A stretch of DNA of 64,000 nucleotides from a bacterium (GTDB taxonomy: Bacteria > Campylobacterota > Campylobacteria > Campylobacterales > Arcobacteraceae), in contig JAHIWE010000036.1 in the NCBI GenBank assembly GCA_018816105.1, positions 1-64,000 of the forward strand, read 5' to 3'. The translations under genes were made by a program, and so were the position numbers. The first letter of the stretch is position 1; every line of letters begins with the position of its first letter. The notes under the pieces were generated by a model, which saw only the letters and a program-made list of their open reading frames with translations, ran no database searches and was not told where the DNA came from. This document shows positions 41,692-50,529 of this stretch, piece after piece.

Positions 41692-42815
41692 TATATTCCA
41701 ATCTGAGTGAAAATCACTGAAAAAATAGCGTTTAATGCAATCACTACAAAAATAGCATTTACCACACTAATAGTTGTAAACTTTCCTATACTAGTAGTAT
41801 TATTTTGCACTTGAAAACCTCTATAACATCCTATTATTGCTATTGCCATTCCAAAAAATATTGCTTTAAATATTCCTATTAAAAAATGTTTTAATGGAAC
41901 TTCCGTTCCAATTCTATGAATAAACTCCAAAAAAGTCACATCCAAATCAATATAAGCTATAACCATACCACCAAAAATTCCAACAATATCAGCAAAGAAA
42001 ACTAATAATGGCAAGGAAATAACCAAGGCAAAAATTCTAGGAAGTGTCAAAAAAAGTGTTGGTTCAAAATTCATAGTTCTCATAGCATCTATTTCATCTG
42101 TGATTTTCATAGCACCAATTTCAGCAGTATAAGAGCTAGCGCTTCGTCCAGCTATTACAATGGCGGTTACCAATGGAGCGATTTCTCTAAACATAGTAAT
42201 AGAAATCATCTCAACTATAAAAATATTTGCCCCAAATTTTTCAAGTTGAACAGCACCTTGATAAGCAATAACAACTCCCACTAAAAATGAGGTCATTCCT
42301 ACAATAAGAAGAGCATTTATAGCTGATGTATCAATATATTTGAACATTGCTTTTAATCTCATCTTACTTGGATTAAATAAAGAATAGACAAAAAAGTAAA
42401 ATACCTTTCCTATAAAATTTGTAAAATCAATAAATGAAAAATAAATTTCATGGCTTTGTTTTCCTATGGTTTCAAAAATATTACTTTTTTCTTCAAATTC
42501 AGAACTATTATCTTGATAGTGTTTTTCATAAAATCTATATTTTCTTTCATGCTCTAAAAGGTTTTCTAATGTAATGTTTTCTTTCTCAAAAGTTTTAAAA
42601 TAAGATATAAGATAGATTATTGCTGAGTTATCACACTCTTTTAGGTTTTGAAAATTTACTATTAGTTTTGAGTTTTTTTTAATATTTAATTTATTTAAGG
42701 CTTGAATATTTTTATTAAGAGTCTCTTTGGTCCAAGTATTTAGTAATATTAGTTTAAAACTATTATCACCTAATTCTTTTATTTCAAAATCATAATCTCT
42801 CATAAAAAACTTCAT
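41691..42815 (-). CDS. mlaE: MlaE family permease with N-terminal STAS-like domain
   Basis: VGVVIAYQGAVQLEKFGA, REIAPLVTAIVIAGRSASSYTAEIGAMKITDEIDAM. Confidence 0.92.
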   Translation of the reverse strand: MKFFMRDYDFEIKELGDNSFKLILLNTWTKETLNKNIQALNKLNIKKNSKLIVNFQNLKECDNSAIIYLISYFKTFEKENITLENLLEHERKYRFYEKHYQDNSSEFEEKSNIFETIGKQSHEIYFSFIDFTNFIGKVFYFFVYSLFNPSKMRLKAMFKYIDTSAINALLIVGMTSFLVGVVIAYQGAVQLEKFGANIFIVEMISITMFREIAPLVTAIVIAGRSASSYTAEIGAMKITDEIDAMRTMNFEPTLFLTLPRIFALVISLPLLVFFADIVGIFGGMVIAYIDLDVTFLEFIHRIGTEVPLKHFLIGIFKAIFFGMAIAIIGCYRGFQVQNNTTSIGKFTTISVVNAIFVVIALNAIFSVIFTQIGI

Positions 42816-42946
42816 CCTTCTATCAAAACTAAAACATGGATATTGTTTTAGATTTTAGCATATAGTTCGCGTTAAGTGTATTAAAAGAGTGTTTATAAAA
42901 AGGTATAAAAATTGCATATACAAATTTACTAATGTAAGGAGAAACC

Positions 42947-43303
42947 ATGAACTTATTTAAAAAAGCCTATGATTGGGCATCAACTTATGATTTTAAAGAT
43001 ATTGATATAGAGTATGCTTCTAAATTAGCACTTAATATGTTGGATGATAGTTGTCAAATGAACTCTCATGATAGAGAAGTTTTTTTCAATATCTACGATG
43101 CCCTTTGTGATAGAGCCGATATAAACTTAGATGATGATGTAAATCATCTTATTAAATCAGCAAGAGATAGAAAAACAATCTACTCAAAACCCCAACTAGC
43201 AAGTATTGTTCACGCATGTAAAGAAGAGATAATCCCAAATATGCTAAAAATTCATATGAAAGCTTATAAGGCTATGGTTAGAAAAAATCTCGAGATGTTG
43301 TGA
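42947..43303 (+). CDS. Hypothetical protein
   Basis: 118 aa ORF with SD AAGGAG. Confidence 0.65.
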   Translation: MNLFKKAYDWASTYDFKDIDIEYASKLALNMLDDSCQMNSHDREVFFNIYDALCDRADINLDDDVNHLIKSARDRKTIYSKPQLASIVHACKEEIIPNMLKIHMKAYKAMVRKNLEML

Positions 43304-43305
43304 TT

Positions 43306-44225
43306 TTATATTAAATCTAACTCTTCGCTTATGTCTTTGATTAGTTTTGAAAGTGGGCGTTTGTTTATATCGATGTCGTCTATGTAACCGCCTGTTATAT
43401 GTCGTAAAACATCTTCACGGTTTTTGAATAATGTTCCTTCATATTTTTGATAAAGTTCATCTATATAACTTTCATTATAGATTTGTGCTTTTTGGATTAG
43501 TTCTAAGGCTATGTCTTTGTGTTCATTGTAAAGATTTTGGATATTAAAAGTTTCTATTTTTCTTCATTTTTTACTATCTCTTTTTCTATTTCTAAAGAAT
43601 CTTTATCATAATAAAATTTGCTATCTTTTATTTTTAATTTAAATTTTACATCATCATTTAAACTCTCAATAAAAGGATGATAAATAACATCTGATTTTTT
43701 TGATTTTCTTTGATTACAAGTTTGACAACTTGGAACTAAATTAAAAATTGAAACAGAAAAATAAGGATATGTACTTTTATCAAAAAAATGGTCAAGTTGA
43801 GCAATTGTATTTAATGATTTTGTTTTTTTAAAATTAAAAATATAGTTTCTATTGCAATATGGACAAACTGTGATATCCAAATCATCAATATATTGTGGTT
43901 TATTTAGTCTTTGATATAAAGTATAAAAATAGTCTTTTTGAGTTTCAGTTAGTTTTGTTGAATCTTCATTATCATCAATAAAAACTTTTAAATCATAAAG
44001 TTCTTTATAACTTAATGTAATTAATTTCTCTAAATCAAGGTCTTTTTTGTGGTATTCAAATTTGCTTTTAATTATTTCATTTAATTCACTAAAAGTAGTT
44101 TTCCATTTTTTATTTTGTTCATTTTTTTCAAAAACTTTCTCATTTCCTTTTTTATCATAAAAATTTGATAAAACTTGAGTTTTAAAATTCTCAATAGTTT
44201 TTGAGGAAACATTTATTTTAATCAT
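43306..44225 (-). pseudogene. PtuB-like HNH endonuclease, frame interrupted by 1 nt in an A-run near 43558 (5' ORF 43554..44225; 3' part 43306..~43563)
   Basis: CPYCNR...QLDHFFDKSTYPYFSVSIFNLVPSCQTCNQRKSKK; after the TAG the shifted frame continues IETFNIQNLYNEHKDIALELIQKAQIYNESYIDELYQKYEGTLFKNREDVLRHITGGYIDDIDINKRPLSKLIKDISEELDLI*. Confidence 0.8.
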
Positions 44226-44259
44226 TATTTAGAATTTTGTTTTTGCATAAACCGAAAGA

Positions 44260-44577
44260 TTAGACATATTTTACTTCTTTTAAAATAAACTCTTTTCCTA
44301 TTTCATTTAAAGAGTCTTTATCCACAAAATCAACTTCTTTATTTAACTCTTTTTTTAAAAACTCTTTTGTATCTGCAAGTTTTGAAAAAGCACTAAAACC
44401 TTTGTATTTTTCCATAAACTCTTTTATATCTTTTATCTCATAAAGTATGTCTATATCACTATTATTGGTATAATCACCTCTAGCGTAAGAGCCAAAAATT
44501 CCAAGAATATTTATACCATCATTAGAAAGAATTGGTTTAATAAGTCTTAGTTTTTCGTAAATATCATTTATACTCAT
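44260..44577 (-). CDS. Minimal nucleotidyltransferase (MNT/MntA-like)
   Basis: GIFGSYARGDYTNNSDIDILYE (GSx10DxD-type) and a third acidic residue in EVDFVDKD; ATGA overlap with the ATPase stop. Confidence 0.88.
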   Translation of the reverse strand: MSINDIYEKLRLIKPILSNDGINILGIFGSYARGDYTNNSDIDILYEIKDIKEFMEKYKGFSAFSKLADTKEFLKKELNKEVDFVDKDSLNEIGKEFILKEVKYV

Positions 44578-46208
44578 TTATCTTCCTTTTTTTCTAATTC
44601 CACCAGTCTTTTAGAAGATTCTTCTAACTCTTTTGTTAGTTTATCAACTTTTTCTCTTATTTTATCAATTTCTGTTTTATTTGACAACTCCATTTTATTT
44701 TTTAGCATTCGTTGAAGTTCTCTTTTTATGATTGGTTCACCAATTATATTTATAATATTTTGAGCATCTTCATCAGTTGTTATGGTACTTTTTTTGTCAT
44801 TGTTTAAATATTTTATCACATCATCAATTTTACTTTTCGCAAACTCACCCATAAGTCCATCTTTCATAAAAAAACCATGAGAAAGTAAAGTATGAATATT
44901 TGCTCCGAATGGGTTTATATCTACATCTACTTGCTTTCCATTTTCTAAGAATATTACATTTTCTTTTGGTAGGTCTGAAAGGATGAATGGGGAATGAGAA
45001 GTTATAATGATATGTAGTTTTTTCGACAATCCTATTTCTTTAATAAAATCAAGTATTATTTTTAAAATTCGTTTTTGCCAATTTGGATGAAGATATAATT
45101 CTATTTCATCAAAAAGTAATATATTGCATTTATCTTTTTCAAATCTTGATAACATCAAATCTATTCTTTCCAAATAAAATAGAATTGTTTTTTCACCTGC
45201 ACTTAATTTTATATCTTTACCATCTTCTGTTTGAAAAGTTAATTGAAAATTTGTTTCTAAATTATATACAGATGAAATCAATGTAAAAAAAGTTTTATAA
45301 TCATCACTTTCAATAATTAAATTGTCTTTTATTTTGTTTAAAAACTCTACTATTTTATCAATCTTATCAGGGACACTTGCATCTATTGCTCTTGCTGAAT
45401 CACCATTTGGTGTATTAGAAATTTTTATATCATTAAGCTTTGTTTTATCATAGTTAATTTTAATACTATGTGGCTGTTTTATTTTAAAAAGTTCAAAAAA
45501 AAGCTTTTTGTATTTATCATCAATCGATAAATTACCTATTGCAAGAGTTTGAAAAAAGTTAAATTGTGAAAGTTTAAATCCTGAAAAAGTTGGATACAAA
45601 TTATCTTCTTTATATAATTCAGAATCATTTTTTCTATAAATACCATAATACTTTATAAGGTCATCGGGGCTTGGATAGTTATTTTTTATAATGCCATCTC
45701 TTTCTAAATGAGATATGTTGAGATAACTTACATCAAAATATTTTTTTAAAGCTATATTGTGATTAGTTATTCCACGACTTAATTTTCCATCTACTAGTTG
45801 TCTTGGAATATGTTTTTCTATAGTTATATCTGTATTTAAGATATCTATATTATTTGTATAACAAATATTTTTCAAACCATCATTTAAAACAAAAAAATAG
45901 TTAAATACTTCTAACCCGCTATTAACTATTAGTATTTTTGATAATACTTCAAATATACTGCTCTTTCCACTTCCATTTTCACCAACAATTGCTGTAACAT
46001 TTATATTATCACCAAAAAAGTTCTTAGGATAAAATTCTCCAGTTTCTTCTTTATCAACAATGTTTAATTCTTTCGTATCTTCATCATACTCACACCTAAA
46101 CCTAGGCGAAAAATTAAACCCTTGCTTTTGTATATTCTTATAATCTTCAACCCACAAATAAACCAATTCCATTAAAAACTCTTTTTCTATTATTTTATTA
46201 CTAATCAT
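44574..46208 (-). CDS. AAA ATPase, PtuA/OLD-like (start probably at 46172)
   Basis: Walker A GENGSGKSS, signature LSAGEKTILFYLERIDLML, Walker B NILLFDEIELYLHP, H-loop TSHSPFILSDLP; C-terminal coiled coil. Confidence 0.88.
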   Translation of the reverse strand: MISNKIIEKEFLMELVYLWVEDYKNIQKQGFNFSPRFRCEYDEDTKELNIVDKEETGEFYPKNFFGDNINVTAIVGENGSGKSSIFEVLSKILIVNSGLEVFNYFFVLNDGLKNICYTNNIDILNTDITIEKHIPRQLVDGKLSRGITNHNIALKKYFDVSYLNISHLERDGIIKNNYPSPDDLIKYYGIYRKNDSELYKEDNLYPTFSGFKLSQFNFFQTLAIGNLSIDDKYKKLFFELFKIKQPHSIKINYDKTKLNDIKISNTPNGDSARAIDASVPDKIDKIVEFLNKIKDNLIIESDDYKTFFTLISSVYNLETNFQLTFQTEDGKDIKLSAGEKTILFYLERIDLMLSRFEKDKCNILLFDEIELYLHPNWQKRILKIILDFIKEIGLSKKLHIIITSHSPFILSDLPKENVIFLENGKQVDVDINPFGANIHTLLSHGFFMKDGLMGEFAKSKIDDVIKYLNNDKKSTITTDEDAQNIINIIGEPIIKRELQRMLKNKMELSNKTEIDKIREKVDKLTKELEESSKRLVELEKKEDK

Positions 46209-46341
46209 AGTTAAATACTTATTTAAAGACTCTTTTGTGATAATCTATGAATTTATATACATTTGTGTACTAATTAAACAAATTTTAGCTTATCAATTTT
46301 CAACTTTTAGATATACTCTAAATAAAAAGTAGGTTTTAATT

Positions 46342-46737
46342 ATGGGAATGTTTGATATTCAATTTAGTAATAAAATTAAATCAAGTTATGGAAATATTCA
46401 TCTATTTGAATTTTTGAAAAAACAACTTCAAAAAAATAAAACTTATCCAAACAAAATAGAAGAGAGTACATTAACTATAGAAAAATGTCGTATAAATACT
46501 TTACTAAGATACAACCTAGACATAAATATCCAAACAAATAAAAAAGACAATATTTCAGAAATCACAGTAAATGGTCAACTTCACGATACTTTGTTATTAA
46601 CTATTTTTATAATCTTATCAATCCTTTTAACCTATGGATTGGGAATCATTTTGGTTATTGGTTTTACTTTTTATCAAAAAGTTGTTGCAACAAAACAATT
46701 GAAAGAATTAATACATAATTACAAATCCACTATTTAG
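46342..46737 (+). CDS. Hypothetical membrane protein
   Basis: 131 aa with C-terminal hydrophobic segment. Confidence 0.6.
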   Translation: MGMFDIQFSNKIKSSYGNIHLFEFLKKQLQKNKTYPNKIEESTLTIEKCRINTLLRYNLDINIQTNKKDNISEITVNGQLHDTLLLTIFIILSILLTYGLGIILVIGFTFYQKVVATKQLKELIHNYKSTI

Positions 46738-46835
46738 GTCTAAATATATAAACCATAAACTAAATTTATTTTCAATCCCTCTTTTTTCCTTCTATTAGTT
46801 TATATACTTTTGTATAAACAAAAAAAGGATTGATT

Positions 46836-47396
46836 ATGGAAAATACAGCATTGATATTAATAGATTTACAAAATGACTACTTTGGAAGCTTTGAAGGTGC
46901 AAAATGGCAACTAAATGAAACTGAAAAGGCAGCAACAAATGCTTTAAAGATATTGACTAAATTTAGAGAAAAAAACATGAAAATAATTCATGTAAGACAT
47001 GAATTCGCTATTGAAAATCCACCATTTTTCGCCCCAAATACACAAGGTGCAAAAATTCACGATACTTTAACTCCAAAAGAAAATGAATCTCAAATCTTAA
47101 AACACAATGTTAATGCATTTAAAGATACAAATCTAAAAGAAATCTTGGATGATTCTAATATTACAAATGTTATTATCGTAGGAGCTATGTCATATATGTG
47201 TATTGATGCCGTTACAAGAGCAGCTAGTGATTTTGGATATAAGTGTTTTGTAGCTCACGATGCTTGTACTACAAGTGATGTGGAATTTAATGGTATTAAA
47301 GTTGAAGCAGCAATAGCACACGCAGCATTCATGGCAGCACTTCAATTTGCTTATGCAAAAGTTGAAACAACAAATGAGATATTAGAATTATTATAA
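46836..47396 (+). CDS. Cysteine hydrolase, isochorismatase family
   Basis: ALILIDLQNDYF, VGAMSYMCIDAVTRAASDFGY; SD before ATG 46836. Confidence 0.88.
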   Translation: MENTALILIDLQNDYFGSFEGAKWQLNETEKAATNALKILTKFREKNMKIIHVRHEFAIENPPFFAPNTQGAKIHDTLTPKENESQILKHNVNAFKDTNLKEILDDSNITNVIIVGAMSYMCIDAVTRAASDFGYKCFVAHDACTTSDVEFNGIKVEAAIAHAAFMAALQFAYAKVETTNEILELL

Positions 47397-47404
47397 GGCG
47401 TAAA

Positions 47405-48088
47405 ATGGAATTAAGTGATTTATCTGTACTTTATATCATGGATAATCAAGATAAAGAAGAGACTTTATACTCTCTTCTTTGTAGTACTGTAAATAAAATA
47501 ACTTGTACTTCAACAATACTGGAAGCAAAACAACAATACATCAAACAATCACCTTGTTTAATCATCATTGATAGTGATTTTGAAAATAGAGATATTATTG
47601 ATTTTTTGATTGAGCTAAGAAGTGATGATATAAAGACTGCCTTTATTGTTTTATCAAATAACAAAAACAACCAATATCTAAGTGAGTTATTAGAACTTTA
47701 CATCACAAAATATATCATAAAACCTTTTAGTGAGGATAAACTAATAGAAGCTTTAAATAAATGTATGGAAATTATTGAAAGAAGAATATTTAGTAATTTC
47801 AAACTTGCAAATGGAATCTTTTTTAACTTTCAAACTCAAAGTATCATAAAAAATGATGAATCATATGTTTTAAATAAAAAAGAGAGTTTATTAATTAACT
47901 TATTCATTCAAAACCAAGGAAGAATAATCACCTATGAAGAAATTGAATATTATATTTGGAATAACGAGTGTACAACTGCCGCATTAAAATCACTAATCAG
48001 AGATTTAAGAAAAAAAACTTTTAAAAATATCATAAAAAACTACTCAGGAATAGGATACAAACTAGAACTTAAAAATATTCATTCCTAA
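47405..48088 (+). CDS. Orphan response regulator-like protein, OmpR type with atypical receiver
   Basis: CLIIIDSDF (phospho-acceptor position), KYIIKPFSEDKL; acidic pair reduced to MDN; winged-helix C-terminus. Confidence 0.75.
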   Translation: MELSDLSVLYIMDNQDKEETLYSLLCSTVNKITCTSTILEAKQQYIKQSPCLIIIDSDFENRDIIDFLIELRSDDIKTAFIVLSNNKNNQYLSELLELYITKYIIKPFSEDKLIEALNKCMEIIERRIFSNFKLANGIFFNFQTQSIIKNDESYVLNKKESLLINLFIQNQGRIITYEEIEYYIWNNECTTAALKSLIRDLRKKTFKNIIKNYSGIGYKLELKNIHS

Positions 48089-48194
48089 GCTTCTTAAATT
48101 CTTCTTATAACCTATTCATCAAACTTTTGATACAATCAACGCTTATTAAAAAACAAAAAATTGAACAAATTTTATAAAATAAAAAGGAAATTAT

Positions 48195-48710
48195 ATGCCA
48201 TTATTAGATAGCTTTAAAGTTGACCATACAATCATGCCAGCACCTGCTGTTAGAGTTGCAAAAACTATGAAATCACCATCAGGGGATATCATCACTGTTT
48301 TTGATTTAAGATTTTGTGTACCAAATGAATCAATGTTAAGTGAAAAAGGTATTCATACTCTGGAGCATTTATTTGCGGGATTTATTAGAAATCACCTTAA
48401 CTCTGACAAAGTTGAAATTATAGATGTTTCACCAATGGGTTGTAGAACTGGTTTTTATATGAGTTTACTTGGAAATCCAGATGAAAAAACTGTGGGAGCA
48501 GCGTGGAGAGCTTCAATGCAAGATGTTCTAGCTGTTGAAAAACAAGAAGATATTCCAGAACTAAATATCTACCAATGTGGAACATGTGCTATGCATTCAC
48601 TTGATGAAGCAAAAGACATCGCAAGAGATATTTTAAAATCGGATATAGGTGTTATGTCAAATGAAGAACTATACCTTTCAGATGAAAAACTAAACGCTTT
48701 AGGAAACTAA
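48195..48710 (+). CDS. luxS: S-ribosylhomocysteine lyase
   Basis: [49 protein letters not shown]. Confidence 0.97.
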   Translation: MPLLDSFKVDHTIMPAPAVRVAKTMKSPSGDIITVFDLRFCVPNESMLSEKGIHTLEHLFAGFIRNHLNSDKVEIIDVSPMGCRTGFYMSLLGNPDEKTVGAAWRASMQDVLAVEKQEDIPELNIYQCGTCAMHSLDEAKDIARDILKSDIGVMSNEELYLSDEKLNALGN

Positions 48711-48716
48711 AATAAA

Positions 48717-49160
48717 GTGCAAAAAAAACTAGAACTTTTTAAAGAGTTATTTGCAGATTATACAAATATCGCTATTTTACATATTGATAACTCTTTAGGA
48801 CTGGTAGACTCAGTACTTGAAGAAGTAAGAGTTCAAAATGAAGGGAATATAAAATATATTCCTTTTGTTGATGAAAATAGCGCAAAACTGCGAGCCACTG
48901 CAAGAGAATATGAATATATTGTTTTAGGAAATATACTAACATACTGTTCAAATCAAGAAGCTATTTTAAAACTAATGTACAAAGCCATTGAAAATTCAGG
49001 AAATATAATCATCCTTGAAAAAATCTCAAATGATAATAGATATGAATTATTAGATTTATTAGAAAATATTGGTTTTCAAGCACCAAATTGTATTGAACTT
49101 TTTGATGATACATATATTTTCACAGCAAAAAAAATGCACCATTGGGACAATGGCTTATAA
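48717..49160 (+). CDS. Methyltransferase-like hypothetical protein (GTG start)
   Basis: 147 aa, Rossmann-like pattern; between luxS and mnmD-like gene. Confidence 0.6.
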   Translation: MQKKLELFKELFADYTNIAILHIDNSLGLVDSVLEEVRVQNEGNIKYIPFVDENSAKLRATAREYEYIVLGNILTYCSNQEAILKLMYKAIENSGNIIILEKISNDNRYELLDLLENIGFQAPNCIELFDDTYIFTAKKMHHWDNGL

Positions 49161-49175
49161 GATGAAAAATTAATT

Positions 49176-49931
49176 TTGCAAGACAATATAAACTCAATAG
49201 TAACCACAAAAGATGGCTCAAACACCCTCTTTTCAAAACTCTACAATCAGCACTATCACAATCCAGATGATGGTGCTATTGATGAGTCTTTAAGTAAACA
49301 TATCATTCCAGCTTTTACTTTTCAAGCAAATAAAAAAGAATTAAATATTTTAGATATTTGTTTTGGAATTGGATATAACACTTTTTCTACTATTTATTAT
49401 ATTCTTAAAAATAATCTTGATATAAAGTTAAATATTTATTCACCTGAACTTGATGGTAATCTTGTGAAATCACTTGATACATTTGCTTTTCCAAAAGAGT
49501 TTGAAGATATAAAACATATCATAAAAACTGTCGCACAAAATGGTTTTTATAGTGATAAAAAAATCAAAATAGAAGTGAATATTGGTGATGCAAGAGAATA
49601 TATAAAAACTCTTGAACAAAACTCTTTTGACATAGTTTATCAAGATGCTTTTTCAAGTGATGTAAACTTTGAACTTTGGACAAAAGAGTATTTTGATGAT
49701 ATATATAAACTTTGTAAAGATGATTGTATTATGAGCTCATATGCAATTGCAACTCCGATTAGACTCTCACAGAATGAAGCAGGTTTTTATATTTATGAAC
49801 ATAGACCAGTAAAAAGAAAAATCACTTTAGCTTTTAAAGAAAAACAAGAAATAATTGGTAGGTTTGTGGATATGGAATTAAAAAGAGAAAGAAACAAAGA
49901 AGCTATTGCTTTATATGACAAAGTAGTTTAA
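49176..49931 (+). CDS. MnmD/MnmC N-terminal domain-like tRNA methyltransferase (TTG start)
   Basis: LDICFGIGYNTFSTIYY, VYQDAFSSDVNFELWTKEYFDDIYKL, RPVKRKITLAF. Confidence 0.8.
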   Translation: MQDNINSIVTTKDGSNTLFSKLYNQHYHNPDDGAIDESLSKHIIPAFTFQANKKELNILDICFGIGYNTFSTIYYILKNNLDIKLNIYSPELDGNLVKSLDTFAFPKEFEDIKHIIKTVAQNGFYSDKKIKIEVNIGDAREYIKTLEQNSFDIVYQDAFSSDVNFELWTKEYFDDIYKLCKDDCIMSSYAIATPIRLSQNEAGFYIYEHRPVKRKITLAFKEKQEIIGRFVDMELKRERNKEAIALYDKVV

Positions 49932-49947
49932 TTAAACTACTTTTTTA
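49921..49947. terminator. Bidirectional terminator between convergent genes
   Basis: Perfect 24-nt palindrome AAAGTAGTTTAATTAAACTACTTT followed by TTT. Confidence 0.8.
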
Positions 49948-50439
49948 TTTTGAAAGATTATCTTTAATATATTTTTCTAAATCTCTTTTTGAAATCTCAT
50001 CTTTTATAGATTTTTCAAATATTTCTTCTATTTTTTCAGAATACTCTTCATATGAAAAATATGGGAAATGCAATTTCCAAGATCTTTTTATCAACTCTTT
50101 TGTAATACTGTCTCTCATTCTATCTCTGAAGAAATTAAAGCCAATAAAAATTGCAGCTGTAATTATCATTGCACCTACAATTGAAACATGAGGATCTATC
50201 TTTATAAGTGGTTTGTGTGTTAATAATGATATTGGAATAATAATAGATAACACTAATCCTATATAAACTATATATGCTCTAACTAATCGTATTCTAAATC
50301 CAAGTTTTGCTGGGTCTACATGCATTCCATCTGAATGTTGTCTATTTGCAATTAGTAAATCTTTTAACAAAATTGGTTGTTTAGATATAGTATAAATATA
50401 CTCTAATATTTTATTTTTAATTGTTTTTTCTTTAGACAT
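49945..50439 (-). CDS. Hypothetical membrane protein
   Basis: 164 aa, two TM segments. Confidence 0.65.
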   Translation of the reverse strand: MSKEKTIKNKILEYIYTISKQPILLKDLLIANRQHSDGMHVDPAKLGFRIRLVRAYIVYIGLVLSIIIPISLLTHKPLIKIDPHVSIVGAMIITAAIFIGFNFFRDRMRDSITKELIKRSWKLHFPYFSYEEYSEKIEEIFEKSIKDEISKRDLEKYIKDNLSK

Positions 50440-50529
50440 AATATTTTCCTAAATTTAATGATATATATTTTATCTTACTTTGTTATAATATTGTGTTAAT
50501 TAAGTATGAAAAATTATTAAAAAGGTCTT

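Noticed and set aside
42866-42878. AGTTCGCGTTAAG resembling the apex of the 14509-14576 hairpin (TTTACGCGAAC)
   Set aside because: Only a short imperfect match without the flanking arms; likely chance.
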